12,652 nucleotides of DNA from DASYAN01 sp036501345 (GTDB lineage Bacteria > Chloroflexota > Ktedonobacteria > Ktedonobacterales > Ktedonobacteraceae), in the NCBI GenBank assembly GCA_036501345.1, contig DASYAN010000238.1:1-12652 (forward strand). The letters are read 5' to 3'. The stretch's first letter is position 1, and the number at the start of each line of letters is the position of its first letter. The notes below the pieces were generated by a model. The model ran no database searches. It was not told the origin of the DNA and worked only from the letters and a program-made list of their open reading frames with translations. The translations under genes and the position numbers were made by a program. Positions 7,135 to 12,652 of this stretch are shown piece after piece.

Positions 7135-7344
7135 ATGGAAGCTTTGCATTACACTATGATCATTGAATGGGACCCCAGAGATGACATCTTTGTTGTTACT
7201 ATACCTGAATTTACAAGATGTAAGACCCATGGTAATACTTATGAGGAAGCCGTAAAAAATGGGCAAGAAGCAATTGAAGTTTGTGTTGAGGCAGAACAAG
7301 CTTTAGGTAGACCTCTTCCACAGCCACAGACCTATGCAGCATAG
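7135..7344 (+). CDS. hicB: HicB family antitoxin, first copy
   Basis: The 69-residue protein matches the partial RNase-H-like domain of HicB antitoxins: HYTMIIEWDPRDDIFVVTIPEF, then HGNTYEEAVKNGQEAIEVCVEAEQ. It binds and blocks HicA. There is no C-terminal helix-turn-helix or ribbon-helix-helix domain, so DNA binding and autoregulation cannot be assumed. The ATG abuts the hicA stop (TAAATG), with AGAGGTG inside hicA as ribosome-binding site. About 62% of its residues are identical to the next gene. Confidence 0.9.
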   Translation: MEALHYTMIIEWDPRDDIFVVTIPEFTRCKTHGNTYEEAVKNGQEAIEVCVEAEQALGRPLPQPQTYAA

Positions 7345-7408
7345 CCTTTCTCACTACTGCTGTTCATAAGAAAATTTGTAATGCCTCAAAAGGGGAAGGA
7401 GGTATGAA

Positions 7409-7618
7409 ATGAACGAGTTCCACTATTCTATGATCATTCAATGGAGTGATGAAGATAATAAGTTTATTGTTACTATACCCGAATTTGTAGGTGCCACTAC
7501 ACATGGAGATACCTATGAGGAAGCCGTAAAGAATGGCCAAGAGGTAATAGAGCTATGTATTGAGACAGAGCAAGCACTAGGAAATTCTCTTCCGCAACCT
7601 CATATCTATGTATCGTGA
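7409..7618 (+). CDS. hicB: HicB family antitoxin, second copy
   Basis: This 69-residue paralogue (MNEFHYSMIIQWSDEDNKFIVTIPEF...) aligns with the first HicB without gaps, at 43 of 69 identical residues by my count. The core THG(N/D)TYEEAVKNGQE is almost unchanged. It also lacks a DNA-binding domain. A strong AAGGAGG lies 6 bases before ATG 7409, stronger than that of the first copy, so it may be translated independently and more efficiently. It lies 64 bases after the first copy and is probably co-transcribed. Its last 42 bases overlap the 3' end of cbiB on the other strand. It may be a second antitoxin for the same HicA or one that lost its own toxin. Confidence 0.88.
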   Translation: MNEFHYSMIIQWSDEDNKFIVTIPEFVGATTHGDTYEEAVKNGQEVIELCIETEQALGNSLPQPHIYVS

Positions 7619-8575
7619 TATTGACGACGTTTTGAGAATGCAGCAAAGCACAATGGTCACACCTCCAACACACCACACCATCCTCTCCGCACGCTTGATA
7701 TCAGCAGGCCAGACAACCTTTTCGTTATCACCTAACGTATAGTGACCAACCTTCTCCAGTTGTATCCCCAGAGCACCAGATGCTGCAGACATTGGATGTC
7801 CAGCGTTCGGACTGGCAGTTTTACCCGCATCACGTCGCCAGATGCGCCAGGCAGTTTGTCGCTTGCCACCGAAGAGTGGTGCTAGACTAATAATGAGCAG
7901 GGCTGTGAGACGAGATGGTAGCAAATTGAGCACATCATCGAGTCGGGCTGATGCTTTCCCCAGATATTCATAGTGTCCACGATAGCCGATCATAGAATCG
8001 AGGGTATTGCATAGCCGATAGAGCGCGGCCCCAGGCAAGCCAAATAAAACATAATAAAACAGCGGTGCAACAACCGAGTCACTCAGGTTTTCTGCTAGCG
8101 ATTCGATGGTTGCCGCAGCCGCCAAATCTGCGGTCAAGCAGGAACAGTCACGACTCACAAGACTCTGCAAGGCCAGACGGGCTGCAGGCAGATCTCCACG
8201 TTCTAGTGCATACCGCACTCTACGACCAGCATTAGCAAGCATGCGTAGGGCAAAAAAAGGCTTGAGAGCACCACCTTCGATCAGGGCAGACAACCAATAC
8301 TTCCACCTCACCTGAGTAGAATTAAGGCATATATGCCCTACAAGAAATTGGACAAGCAATATAAGAGGAAGAACAAAAATAGCTGCAAAGATGGGCATTA
8401 GTAGGCCATACAGCAATTGGGCCAGACGACCATGAGGGGCCGCTTGCTCTAAACGACGAATCAGCTTGCCATACCACACAACTGGATGCCAGTCTACGGG
8501 CGGCTCACCGATCAGGTCCAGAACAACGGCCAGGAGAATAGGCAGAGCTTTCCCAGATATAGCTTTTCTGTTCAA
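7577..8575 (-). CDS. cbiB: adenosylcobinamide-phosphate synthase (CbiB/CobD family membrane protein)
   Basis: CbiB joins aminopropanol phosphate to adenosylcobyric acid to form adenosylcobinamide phosphate. It is an integral membrane protein. The 332-residue product shows family features: LDLIGEPPVDWHPVVWYGKLI (19-39), hydrophobic helices around 53-80 and 165-185, IESLAENLSDSVVAPLFYY (157-175), NTLDSMIGYRGHYEYLGKASARLDDVLNLLPSRL (190-223), ASPNAGHPMSAASGALG (254-270) and a last membrane segment at 298-313. The start is TTG 8575; an in-frame stop lies just upstream and there is no ATG nearby. The last 13 residues (SRYIDMRLRKRIS) are read from DNA that also encodes the end of the second hicB. 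The tail may thus have been replaced when hicAB arrived. Confidence 0.95.
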   Translation of the reverse strand: MNRKAISGKALPILLAVVLDLIGEPPVDWHPVVWYGKLIRRLEQAAPHGRLAQLLYGLLMPIFAAIFVLPLILLVQFLVGHICLNSTQVRWKYWLSALIEGGALKPFFALRMLANAGRRVRYALERGDLPAARLALQSLVSRDCSCLTADLAAAATIESLAENLSDSVVAPLFYYVLFGLPGAALYRLCNTLDSMIGYRGHYEYLGKASARLDDVLNLLPSRLTALLIISLAPLFGGKRQTAWRIWRRDAGKTASPNAGHPMSAASGALGIQLEKVGHYTLGDNEKVVWPADIKRAERMVWCVGGVTIVLCCILKTSSISRYIDMRLRKRIS

Positions 8576-8611
8576 GCTCTACTCATTCCTAATTTGTTTG
8601 AGAAAGACAAT

Positions 8612-9181
8612 CTAAAAATAATCTTCGCGACGATGGTGACGCTGCTCACGCTCCTCTAAGCGGTCAATCTGGCGCTCCTCCCTCTGGAGTTCGTATTGCA
8701 ATTGCTGGTCGCGCTGCTGCTCCTGAGCTAGTTCCTGCTGGACAAACTGGTTCTGCTGATAGCCACCCTGATTGTAACCATAAGGATTTTGATGATGATG
8801 ATGCTCTAGGACATGTTTAGCAACTAGTCCAGCAAGGCCTACACCTGCCGCCAGAAGTATTGGATGGTTCAGTATTTGAGGCACCAGATGGGGCTGCTCA
8901 CGACCAAGACGCCAGAAGCTTTGCGACATTGACTGGGGATTGTTGATATCCATGGCATACTGCGGCGGCATACGCTGAGCCAGCAATGCACGTTGCTCAT
9001 AAGGCATCTGAGAAAAATGCTGCATATAGAGCTGTTGCTGCATATCGTCTGGAGCACCAGTCATAAATTGCTGGATATGTCCAAACGCCTGATAGGGATC
9101 GACGCCATTGTAGTTACCGGTATCATACGCCTGAGAATACTGTTGATACACGGGTTGATTGTTTTGATCAAATGGCCACAT
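8612..9181 (-). CDS. Gln/His-rich protein with one membrane segment and C-terminal coiled coil, unknown function
   Basis: I do not recognise this 189-residue protein. The N-terminal half is rich in Q, Y, M and P (PYQAFGHIQQFMTGAPDDMQQQLYMQHFSQMPYEQRALLAQRMPPQY). A single hydrophobic, glycine-containing helix follows at about 106-124 (HPILLAAGVGLAGLVAKHV), then a HHHH run (127-130), a glycine/tyrosine/glutamine-rich stretch, and a charged Gln/Arg/Glu helix (145-183) likely to be a coiled coil. There is no signal peptide or enzyme motif. It lies 36 bases upstream of cbiB on the same strand and may be co-transcribed with it. The His run invites a metal-handling guess, but nothing proves one. A divergent promoter (TGTCAA at 9289-9294 on the plus strand, so TTGACA on the minus; -10 CTATTT at 9266-9271) may serve it. 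Confidence 0.75.
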   Translation of the reverse strand: MWPFDQNNQPVYQQYSQAYDTGNYNGVDPYQAFGHIQQFMTGAPDDMQQQLYMQHFSQMPYEQRALLAQRMPPQYAMDINNPQSMSQSFWRLGREQPHLVPQILNHPILLAAGVGLAGLVAKHVLEHHHHQNPYGYNQGGYQQNQFVQQELAQEQQRDQQLQYELQREERQIDRLEEREQRHHRREDYF

Positions 9182-9265
9182 GGTTCTTTTCTTCTCTCTT
9201 TCGATAGCGAGTAGTCAAGACCTACAAATGTGATTTACCCATCCATGCAGGCAAACACCTTGAGA

Positions 9266-9294
9266 AAATAGCACATAGAGCAGATTAATGTCAA
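9266..9294 (-). promoter_or_regulatory. possible promoter of the Gln/His-rich protein gene
   Basis: On the minus strand TTGACA (9289-9294) is followed after 17 bases by CTATTT (9266-9271), about 85 bases ahead of the ATG at 9181. The -10 is only moderate. Confidence 0.35.
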
Positions 9295-9329
9295 ATAATA
9301 CCCCATACAAGTAACAGAACTGTTGTCTC

Positions 9330-9357
9330 TTGACATTGTAAATCAATGATGTACAAT
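9330..9357 (+). promoter_or_regulatory. promoter with overlapping palindrome, for the antitoxin locus
   Basis: TTGACA (9330-9335), a 16-base spacer and TACAAT (9352-9357) form a good promoter. ATTGTA (9335-9340) and TACAAT (9352-9357) are inverted copies 11 bases apart, so the -10 box is itself one half-site and the other touches the -35. That is a suitable operator for a dimeric ribbon-helix-helix protein such as the one encoded downstream. The expected transcription start falls at or next to the ATG at 9364. Confidence 0.5.
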
Positions 9358-9363
9358 TAATTT

Positions 9364-9423
9364 ATGACCGATATTGATATTCGCAAGTTGCTCTGGGATA
9401 GTGTTGCAGAAAGTGAGTTATGA
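9364..9423 (+). CDS. 19-residue ORF coupled to the CopG-type antitoxin, possibly leaderless
   Basis: ATG 9364 opens a 19-codon frame (MTDIDIRKLLWDSVAESEL) whose TGA (9421-9423) overlaps the next ATG (9420-9422) as ATGA. No Shine-Dalgarno site precedes it. The promoter -10 box ends at 9357, so the mRNA would begin at about the start codon, which suggests leaderless translation. Its role could be to feed ribosomes to the antitoxin start. It could also be the 3' scrap or replacement of a lost toxin gene. I do not recognise the peptide. Confidence 0.4.
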   Translation: MTDIDIRKLLWDSVAESEL

Positions 9424-9719
9424 GCAATTACCTTAACTATCCAACGCCAGCACACGGAAGTATTCCTTCATTTCAAAATTATGAGGAAGAAGTAGCCTTC
9501 TGGGATAGCCATGATATTACCGAGTTCACCGAAGAAACCGTACCTGTCAATGTGCAATCGACCCCTGGGCTGACCAAGCAGCTCATGATTCGCCTGGATG
9601 CAGAAACTGACCATGCACTCGAGGCTATAGCTGCGAAGGAAGATATAAAAAAATCAACTCTTGTTCGTAAAATCATCAAAACATGGCTTTGTGAGCAACA
9701 AGAGGGCCAAGCCTCATAG
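9420..9719 (+). CDS. CopG/BrnA-type antitoxin with ribbon-helix-helix domain
   Basis: The 99-residue protein fits the CopG_antitoxin family: IPSFQNYEEEVAFWDSHDITEF (15-36), with the typical FW(D/E)xHD motif at 27-32, then a ribbon-helix-helix domain KQLMIRLDAETDHALEAIAAKEDIKKSTLVRKIIKTWL (53-90). Such proteins bind DNA as dimers, repress their own promoter and neutralise a toxin, often BrnT. No toxin gene is adjacent: upstream is only a 19-codon frame, downstream is cobU on the other strand. It is therefore an orphan antitoxin or a regulator. The ATG overlaps the preceding stop. It sits on the plus strand between the cobU and Gln/His-rich genes. Confidence 0.8.
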   Translation: MSNYLNYPTPAHGSIPSFQNYEEEVAFWDSHDITEFTEETVPVNVQSTPGLTKQLMIRLDAETDHALEAIAAKEDIKKSTLVRKIIKTWLCEQQEGQAS

Positions 9720-9742
9720 TATATAGTATGAAAAGAAAGGCC

Positions 9743-10354
9743 TTAGAGGGATGCTTCCTCGTGCAACCGCTTGATATCAACCCCCAATCCGGCAATCATT
9801 AGATAGACGCGTGCAGCGGCAGTAGCAAGGCGTTGATTGACACGCCCCAGCACATCGCGGTAGATGCGACCAAGGGCATAGGCAGGGACAATGCCAAGGC
9901 CAACTTCATTGGTAACAGCGATAAGTGTCTTAGAAGCATCCAGCACAGTTAGGGTTGTAAGTAGTTCCTCAATAGCGTCCAATGCACCCTCGGTATAGCT
10001 GGAGCTGATGGCAGCCGTTTCTACATGGTCAGGATCTCCCTGCGAGAGCCAGTTACTTAGCCAGACTGTGATGCAGTCGAGCAGGATGACATCAGCTACG
10101 TTAGCCGCCTGACGTAAGGCTTCGGCGAGTTTGAGTGGCTCTTCGAAGGTGTGCCAGTGCGATGGGCGTGCTGCACAGTGGCGCATGATACGGTCGCGCA
10201 TGTCTTCGTCGCTAGCAGTGGCCGTAGCAATGAAGGCCACCGAGCGTTCGCTGCGCTGGGCCAGTTGCTCGGCAAAGGTGCTTTTGCCACTTCGTGCACC
10301 ACCCAGAATAAGAATGAGTTGTGCGTCTTTATTCATAGACATCGATCTTATCAC
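9743..10354 (-). CDS. cobU: bifunctional adenosylcobinamide kinase / adenosylcobinamide-phosphate guanylyltransferase
   Basis: CobU phosphorylates adenosylcobinamide and then transfers GMP to give adenosylcobinamide-GDP, the substrate of cobalamin synthase. The P-loop GGARSGKST lies about 15 residues from the start, AFIATATASDEDMRDRI follows, and MRHCAARPSHWHTFEEP holds the histidine region where the family carries GMP. VILLDCITVWLSNWL and VTNEVGLGIVPAYALGRIYRDVLGRVNQRLA complete the fold. The start is uncertain. GTG 10354 overlaps the upstream stop as GTGA with AAGGTG about 9 bases before it. ATGs at 10342 and 10336 (MNKDAQLIL) and GTG 10363 are alternatives. The overlap with the receptor gene upstream implies co-transcription with a non-cobalamin gene. 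Confidence 0.95.
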   Translation of the reverse strand: MIRSMSMNKDAQLILILGGARSGKSTFAEQLAQRSERSVAFIATATASDEDMRDRIMRHCAARPSHWHTFEEPLKLAEALRQAANVADVILLDCITVWLSNWLSQGDPDHVETAAISSSYTEGALDAIEELLTTLTVLDASKTLIAVTNEVGLGIVPAYALGRIYRDVLGRVNQRLATAAARVYLMIAGLGVDIKRLHEEASL

Positions 10355-12156
10355 AATGTCCACACCTTTGCATTAGTATACACCGCCTCAGCACCTATGT
10401 CAGCGCAAACACCAAATAGCCCTTGACTGAATGTGCTGTCAGATGCACTATCTACCTTTTTATTGTTAATATAGAAGTCAAAATTACTTCCGTTTGCAAC
10501 TACAGCAATTAAGTTAGACTGATTCAATCCGGTGACCATTGCCGCACTGGTACCTGATACCAATGTTTTGCCACCAGAATTTCTACCACTACTAAAGCGA
10601 TAGACACCGTAAGTTCCATCATGACAGACCTCAAAGAAATAACCATATTCTTTGTTCGTCGTGTCACGGAACTCGAGCCCACCACAATCTCCTTTGATAA
10701 TCTGCATTTGGGCCTCGAAAGCGAAGTTACTGACTTGAAGAGCAGTGTAACAAACCTGGTAGTAGTTATTTGATCGCGAGGTAACATAGTAAGCACCACC
10801 AGTGAACTGACAACTAGAAGACTGATCCCATCCATAGCCTCTGCTGTCGTCGCTCAACGGATCATTGAGTGTCAGTTGCCCACTGTACGGCGGGTAGGGG
10901 TTAGAACTGGCAATCGCCGTTGCAGGCGGAGGATTGGGACTAGGAACTACTATAGGGGTTGGTAGCGGGGTTGCCGTTGGGACAGGAGTCGGCGTTGCCG
11001 TTGGGACAGGAGTCGGCGTTGTCGTTGGCGTAATCGCCAGACGGGCCAGCTTATTCTTTGAGAATGGGGTTGTATGTAAACTTGCATCAGATGCAGACAT
11101 CTCAAGTGGCCAAAAAGGGTGAGCGACCAAGGTTATGATCATTGAGAGCAGAAGAGCTAGCACCAATGGCCTGATCTTGCCACTAGATCTTCGTACTATT
11201 CCAGATCCAAACCCATCAATATTTTTAGCCAATGATAAGGCTATGCTGCCAATTGTAGATATAATCCACTCATGACTTGAGCTTACAAGAACTCCTGTCA
11301 GCGATATCTCCTCTTGCTCTTCCTCAAAGGGATCGCTAATTAACTCCTCATCTGCCTTTTCCTTGGTAAGAGATGTGACCATAGCCGATTCAGAACTTCT
11401 CGTTTCTGAATTGTTCAAGTGTTCGGAATGAGATGAAGTTCTATTTTCGTGAATACGAGCAGAATGAGCAAAAGGAAATACAGGAGAAGGCGACACAGCC
11501 GCTTGGATTACTTCAAGAAACAGAGAGAAATCAAAAAACCGTTCAGCAGGATCTTCGGCCAAGGTCTTAATTACAGCTGTTTTAAGAGAAGGTGGTAGAT
11601 CTGTTGCATCTTCAAAAAGTGGAGCATGATGAGCATTAGAATGATAGGCTTTCATAGGCGCGAAATTGATGTCTTGGGCATCAAAAGGCACGTGTCCAGT
11701 TATCAATTCATAGGCCAGACAACCCAAGGCATATTGATCACTTTGCGCATCGCAGGTTCCGACATATAGCTCTGGAGCCATATAACAGAAGGCATACTCT
11801 TCTGCTACACGGTCACGGATAATGATATCCAAGTCGCTGACAAGAGAGAAGTCCGTCAATATAACCTGATCATGAAGATCTAAGAGAATATTCTCCGGTT
11901 TGATGCTGCCATGAAAGATGTCGTGTTCATGGGCAGTAACAAGAGCTCTTCCTATTTGCAGTACCAAGGTTAATGCTTCCTCCAGCTCGAGCAGTTGGGG
12001 AGAGAGCAGGCTCAGACGGTTTCGTAAGGAACCCTTGGGCAAGTAGTCACGGACGACAAATGGTTGCTCCTTTTCGATCCCCATATCCACGATAGGTGCT
12101 AGATGTGGATCCTTAAGCTCTTTGATACGTTGAGCTTTTTGGAGCAGGTTCTTACA
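10351..12156 (-). CDS. kinase-like membrane receptor, 5'-truncated by an IS605-type right end
   Basis: The reading frame starts inside a Ser/Thr kinase domain: LQKAQRIKELKDPHLAPIVDMG is readable above the internal ATG at 12090, and the glycine loop and ATP-binding lysine are lost. Counted from that Met, the catalytic loop is HGSIKPENILL (60-70), where the usual HRD aspartate is serine. DFS (80-82) replaces DFG, MAPEL is at 104-108 and SDQYALGCLAYELITG at 117-132. A membrane helix follows (about 308-326), then a Thr/Pro linker (354-390) and a C-terminal domain (about 400-579) resembling the jelly-roll/DUF1080-like sensor domains on Ktedonobacteria kinases. The frame stays open through the insertion end to about 12243 but without family sequence beyond 12156. 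It is thus a gene remnant, probably not an active kinase, still co-oriented with and overlapping cobU. Confidence 0.82.
   Translation of the reverse strand, partial: CKNLLQKAQRIKELKDPHLAPIVDMGIEKEQPFVVRDYLPKGSLRNRLSLLSPQLLELEEALTLVLQIGRALVTAHEHDIFHGSIKPENILLDLHDQVILTDFSLVSDLDIIIRDRVAEEYAFCYMAPELYVGTCDAQSDQYALGCLAYELITGHVPFDAQDINFAPMKAYHSNAHHAPLFEDATDLPPSLKTAVIKTLAEDPAERFFDFSLFLEVIQAAVSPSPVFPFAHSARIHENRTSSHSEHLNNSETRSSESAMVTSLTKEKADEELISDPFEEEQEEISLTGVLVSSSHEWIISTIGSIALSLAKNIDGFGSGIVRRSSGKIRPLVLALLLSMIITLVAHPFWPLEMSASDASLHTTPFSKNKLARLAITPTTTPTPVPTATPTPVPTATPLPTPIVVPSPNPPPATAIASSNPYPPYSGQLTLNDPLSDDSRGYGWDQSSSCQFTGGAYYVTSRSNNYYQVCYTALQVSNFAFEAQMQIIKGDCGGLEFRDTTNKEYGYFFEVCHDGTYGVYRFSSGRNSGGKTLVSGTSAAMVTGLNQSNLIAVVANGSNFDFYINNKKVDSASDSTFSQGLFGVCADIGAEAVYTNAKVWTL
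10970..11030 (-). repeat. 24-bp tandem repeat in the Thr/Pro linker
   Basis: Two exact 24-base copies (10970-10993 and 10994-11017) and a partial third encode repeats of PTATPTPV in the extracellular linker. Such repeats change copy number easily by slippage, in steps of eight residues, without breaking the frame. Confidence 0.85.
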
Positions 12157-12278
12157 GTGAAACAGCCCAGAAAGCCCCGTCCTTTGAAGGCGGGGATGAA
12201 TGGGCCTACCTTTTTTAGGGCTTGGGCACAGGGGTACTGGTTATCTGACAAAATGTTCATTTTCCACCTCCACTAGGA
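12157..12278 (-). mobile_element. right-end remnant of an older minus-strand tnpB element
   Basis: On the minus strand the sequence reads from a possible tnpB tail (LVEVENEHFVR, stop TAA at about 12241-12243), through a GC-rich stretch with a hairpin (CCCCG/CGGGG with CCTT/AAGG inside, about 12177-12197), to a terminal TTTCAC at 12157-12162. Kinase codons begin immediately after. Hairpin plus terminal TCAC resembles the right end of element 1. No such hairpin precedes the left end of element 1, so this is not part of the neighbouring element's left end. It also looks like the 3' part of a guide-RNA scaffold. Confidence 0.5.
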
Positions 12279-12292
12279 TGAATATTTATTTA

Positions 12293-12322
12293 TTGACATA
12301 TACGGTATGATGTACTCATATT
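12293..12322 (+). promoter_or_regulatory. promoter in the left end of the second tnpB element
   Basis: TTGACA (12293-12298), an 18-base spacer and CATATT (12317-12322) match the promoter of element 1 in position and spacing. AAAGGAG (12327-12333) follows 8 bases before the ATG. Confidence 0.55.
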
Positions 12323-12341
12323 CTTGAAAGGAGCAAGTCAC

Positions 12342-12652
12342 ATGTTGGTCTACGAGTACAAGTTGGATGGCAATCAAAAACAATGTGCAGCCATCGAAGA
12401 GGCGATACGCGTTGTCCAGTTCATCCGCAACAAATGTATCCGATTGTGGATGGATGGCGATCGTCTCAACAAAAACGACTTGCAGACCTCCTGTGCTGTC
12501 TTGGCAAAAGAATACCCCTTCGCCCGTCGCCTCAACTCCCAAGCAAGACAAGCCTCGGCTGATCGTGCATGGTTGGCAATCTCGCGCTTCTATGAGAACT
12601 GCAAGAACCAGAAGCCTGGAAAGAAGGGCTATCCTCAGTTTCAACACAATAA
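12342..12652 (+). CDS. tnpB: TnpB-family protein, N-terminal part (runs off window)
   Basis: The 103 codons present open MLVYEYKLDGNQKQCAAIEEAIRVVQFIRNKCIRLWMD and end ENCKNQKPGKKGYPQFQHN. This is the N-terminal helix-turn-helix region and the start of the next conserved segment (KKGYPxF) of IS605-type OrfB/TnpB proteins. The nuclease and zinc-ribbon parts are beyond the edge. It is only distantly similar to the TnpB at 1404-2618, which opens MMKAFKYRISPTRRQ, although both have nearly the same 5' flank. ATG 12342 is supported by AAAGGAG 8 bases upstream. Confidence 0.88.
   Translation, partial: MLVYEYKLDGNQKQCAAIEEAIRVVQFIRNKCIRLWMDGDRLNKNDLQTSCAVLAKEYPFARRLNSQARQASADRAWLAISRFYENCKNQKPGKKGYPQFQHN

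Larger units (their letters stand above)
12279..12652 (+). mobile_element. second tnpB element, left end and start (runs off window)
   Basis: From 12279 the sequence is identical for more than 20 bases to the left end of element 1 (2682 downward on the minus strand) and stays similar up to the start codon. Only the left end and the first 103 codons of tnpB lie in the window. Confidence 0.7.

Noticed and set aside
10934..11122. Plus-strand Gly/Val-rich frame
   Set aside because: It is the antisense shadow of the Thr/Pro repeat linker.
12157..12243. Upstream extension of the kinase frame (reading PLCPSPKKGRPIHPRLQRTG)
   Set aside because: The open frame here is insertion-element right-end DNA and does not resemble a kinase N-lobe.
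12273..12647. Minus-strand frame of 124 codons at the right edge
   Set aside because: It is antisense to the well-supported tnpB start at 12342 and has no family-like sequence.
1..12652. CRISPR array, tRNA or rRNA genes
   Set aside because: No regularly spaced direct repeats and no recognisable tRNA or rRNA segments were seen.

Overview
The window is a stretch of bacterial chromosome carrying the late (nucleotide-loop and side-chain) steps of adenosylcobalamin synthesis. The gene content suggests a Ktedonobacter-like Chloroflexota: a kinase-like receptor with a Thr/Pro-rich linker and a C-terminal jelly-roll-like domain, many tnpB-only IS605-type elements, and sigma-A-like promoters with Shine-Dalgarno sites. 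The taxonomic call is an inference from gene style; no phylogenetic marker is present.

All cobalamin genes are on the minus strand. In transcription order they are cobU (9743-10354), cbiB (7577-8575), threonine-phosphate decarboxylase cobD (5668-6762), cobQ (4124-5671, sharing GTGA with cobD) and cobT (177-1235). Together they assemble the aminopropanol arm (CobD, CbiB), amidate the corrin ring (CobQ), activate cobinamide (CobU) and activate the lower-ligand base (CobT). Cobalamin synthase (cobS) is not in the window. I found no cobalamin riboswitch.

Between these genes sit cassettes that look acquired, mostly on the plus strand with their own promoters. A CopG-type antitoxin without a visible toxin (9420-9719) is coupled to a 19-codon ORF that may be leaderless. 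A hicA-hicB-hicB toxin-antitoxin operon (6928-7618) overlaps the end of cbiB. The cobQ-cobT interval holds, from right to left, a truncated AAA ATPase (3474-4109), a candidate ~100-nt terminated small RNA (about 3182-3280), a 280-bp MITE-like inverted-repeat unit (2757-3039) and a complete tnpB element (1372-2682). A Q/H-rich membrane protein of unknown role (8612-9181) lies on the minus strand between cobU and cbiB.

The right edge is a kinase-like receptor gene (10351-12156) whose 5' end is cut by the right end of an IS605-type element. A second tnpB element in the opposite orientation (from about 12279, running off the window) appears inserted into that older element, so this looks like a nested insertion. 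The two tnpB genes encode different proteins but share nearly the same left end and promoter.

The best candidates for undescribed biology are the small RNA and AAA ATPase that share a promoter architecture, the MITE-like unit, and the coupled 19-codon ORF/antitoxin locus. None can be confirmed from this sequence alone.
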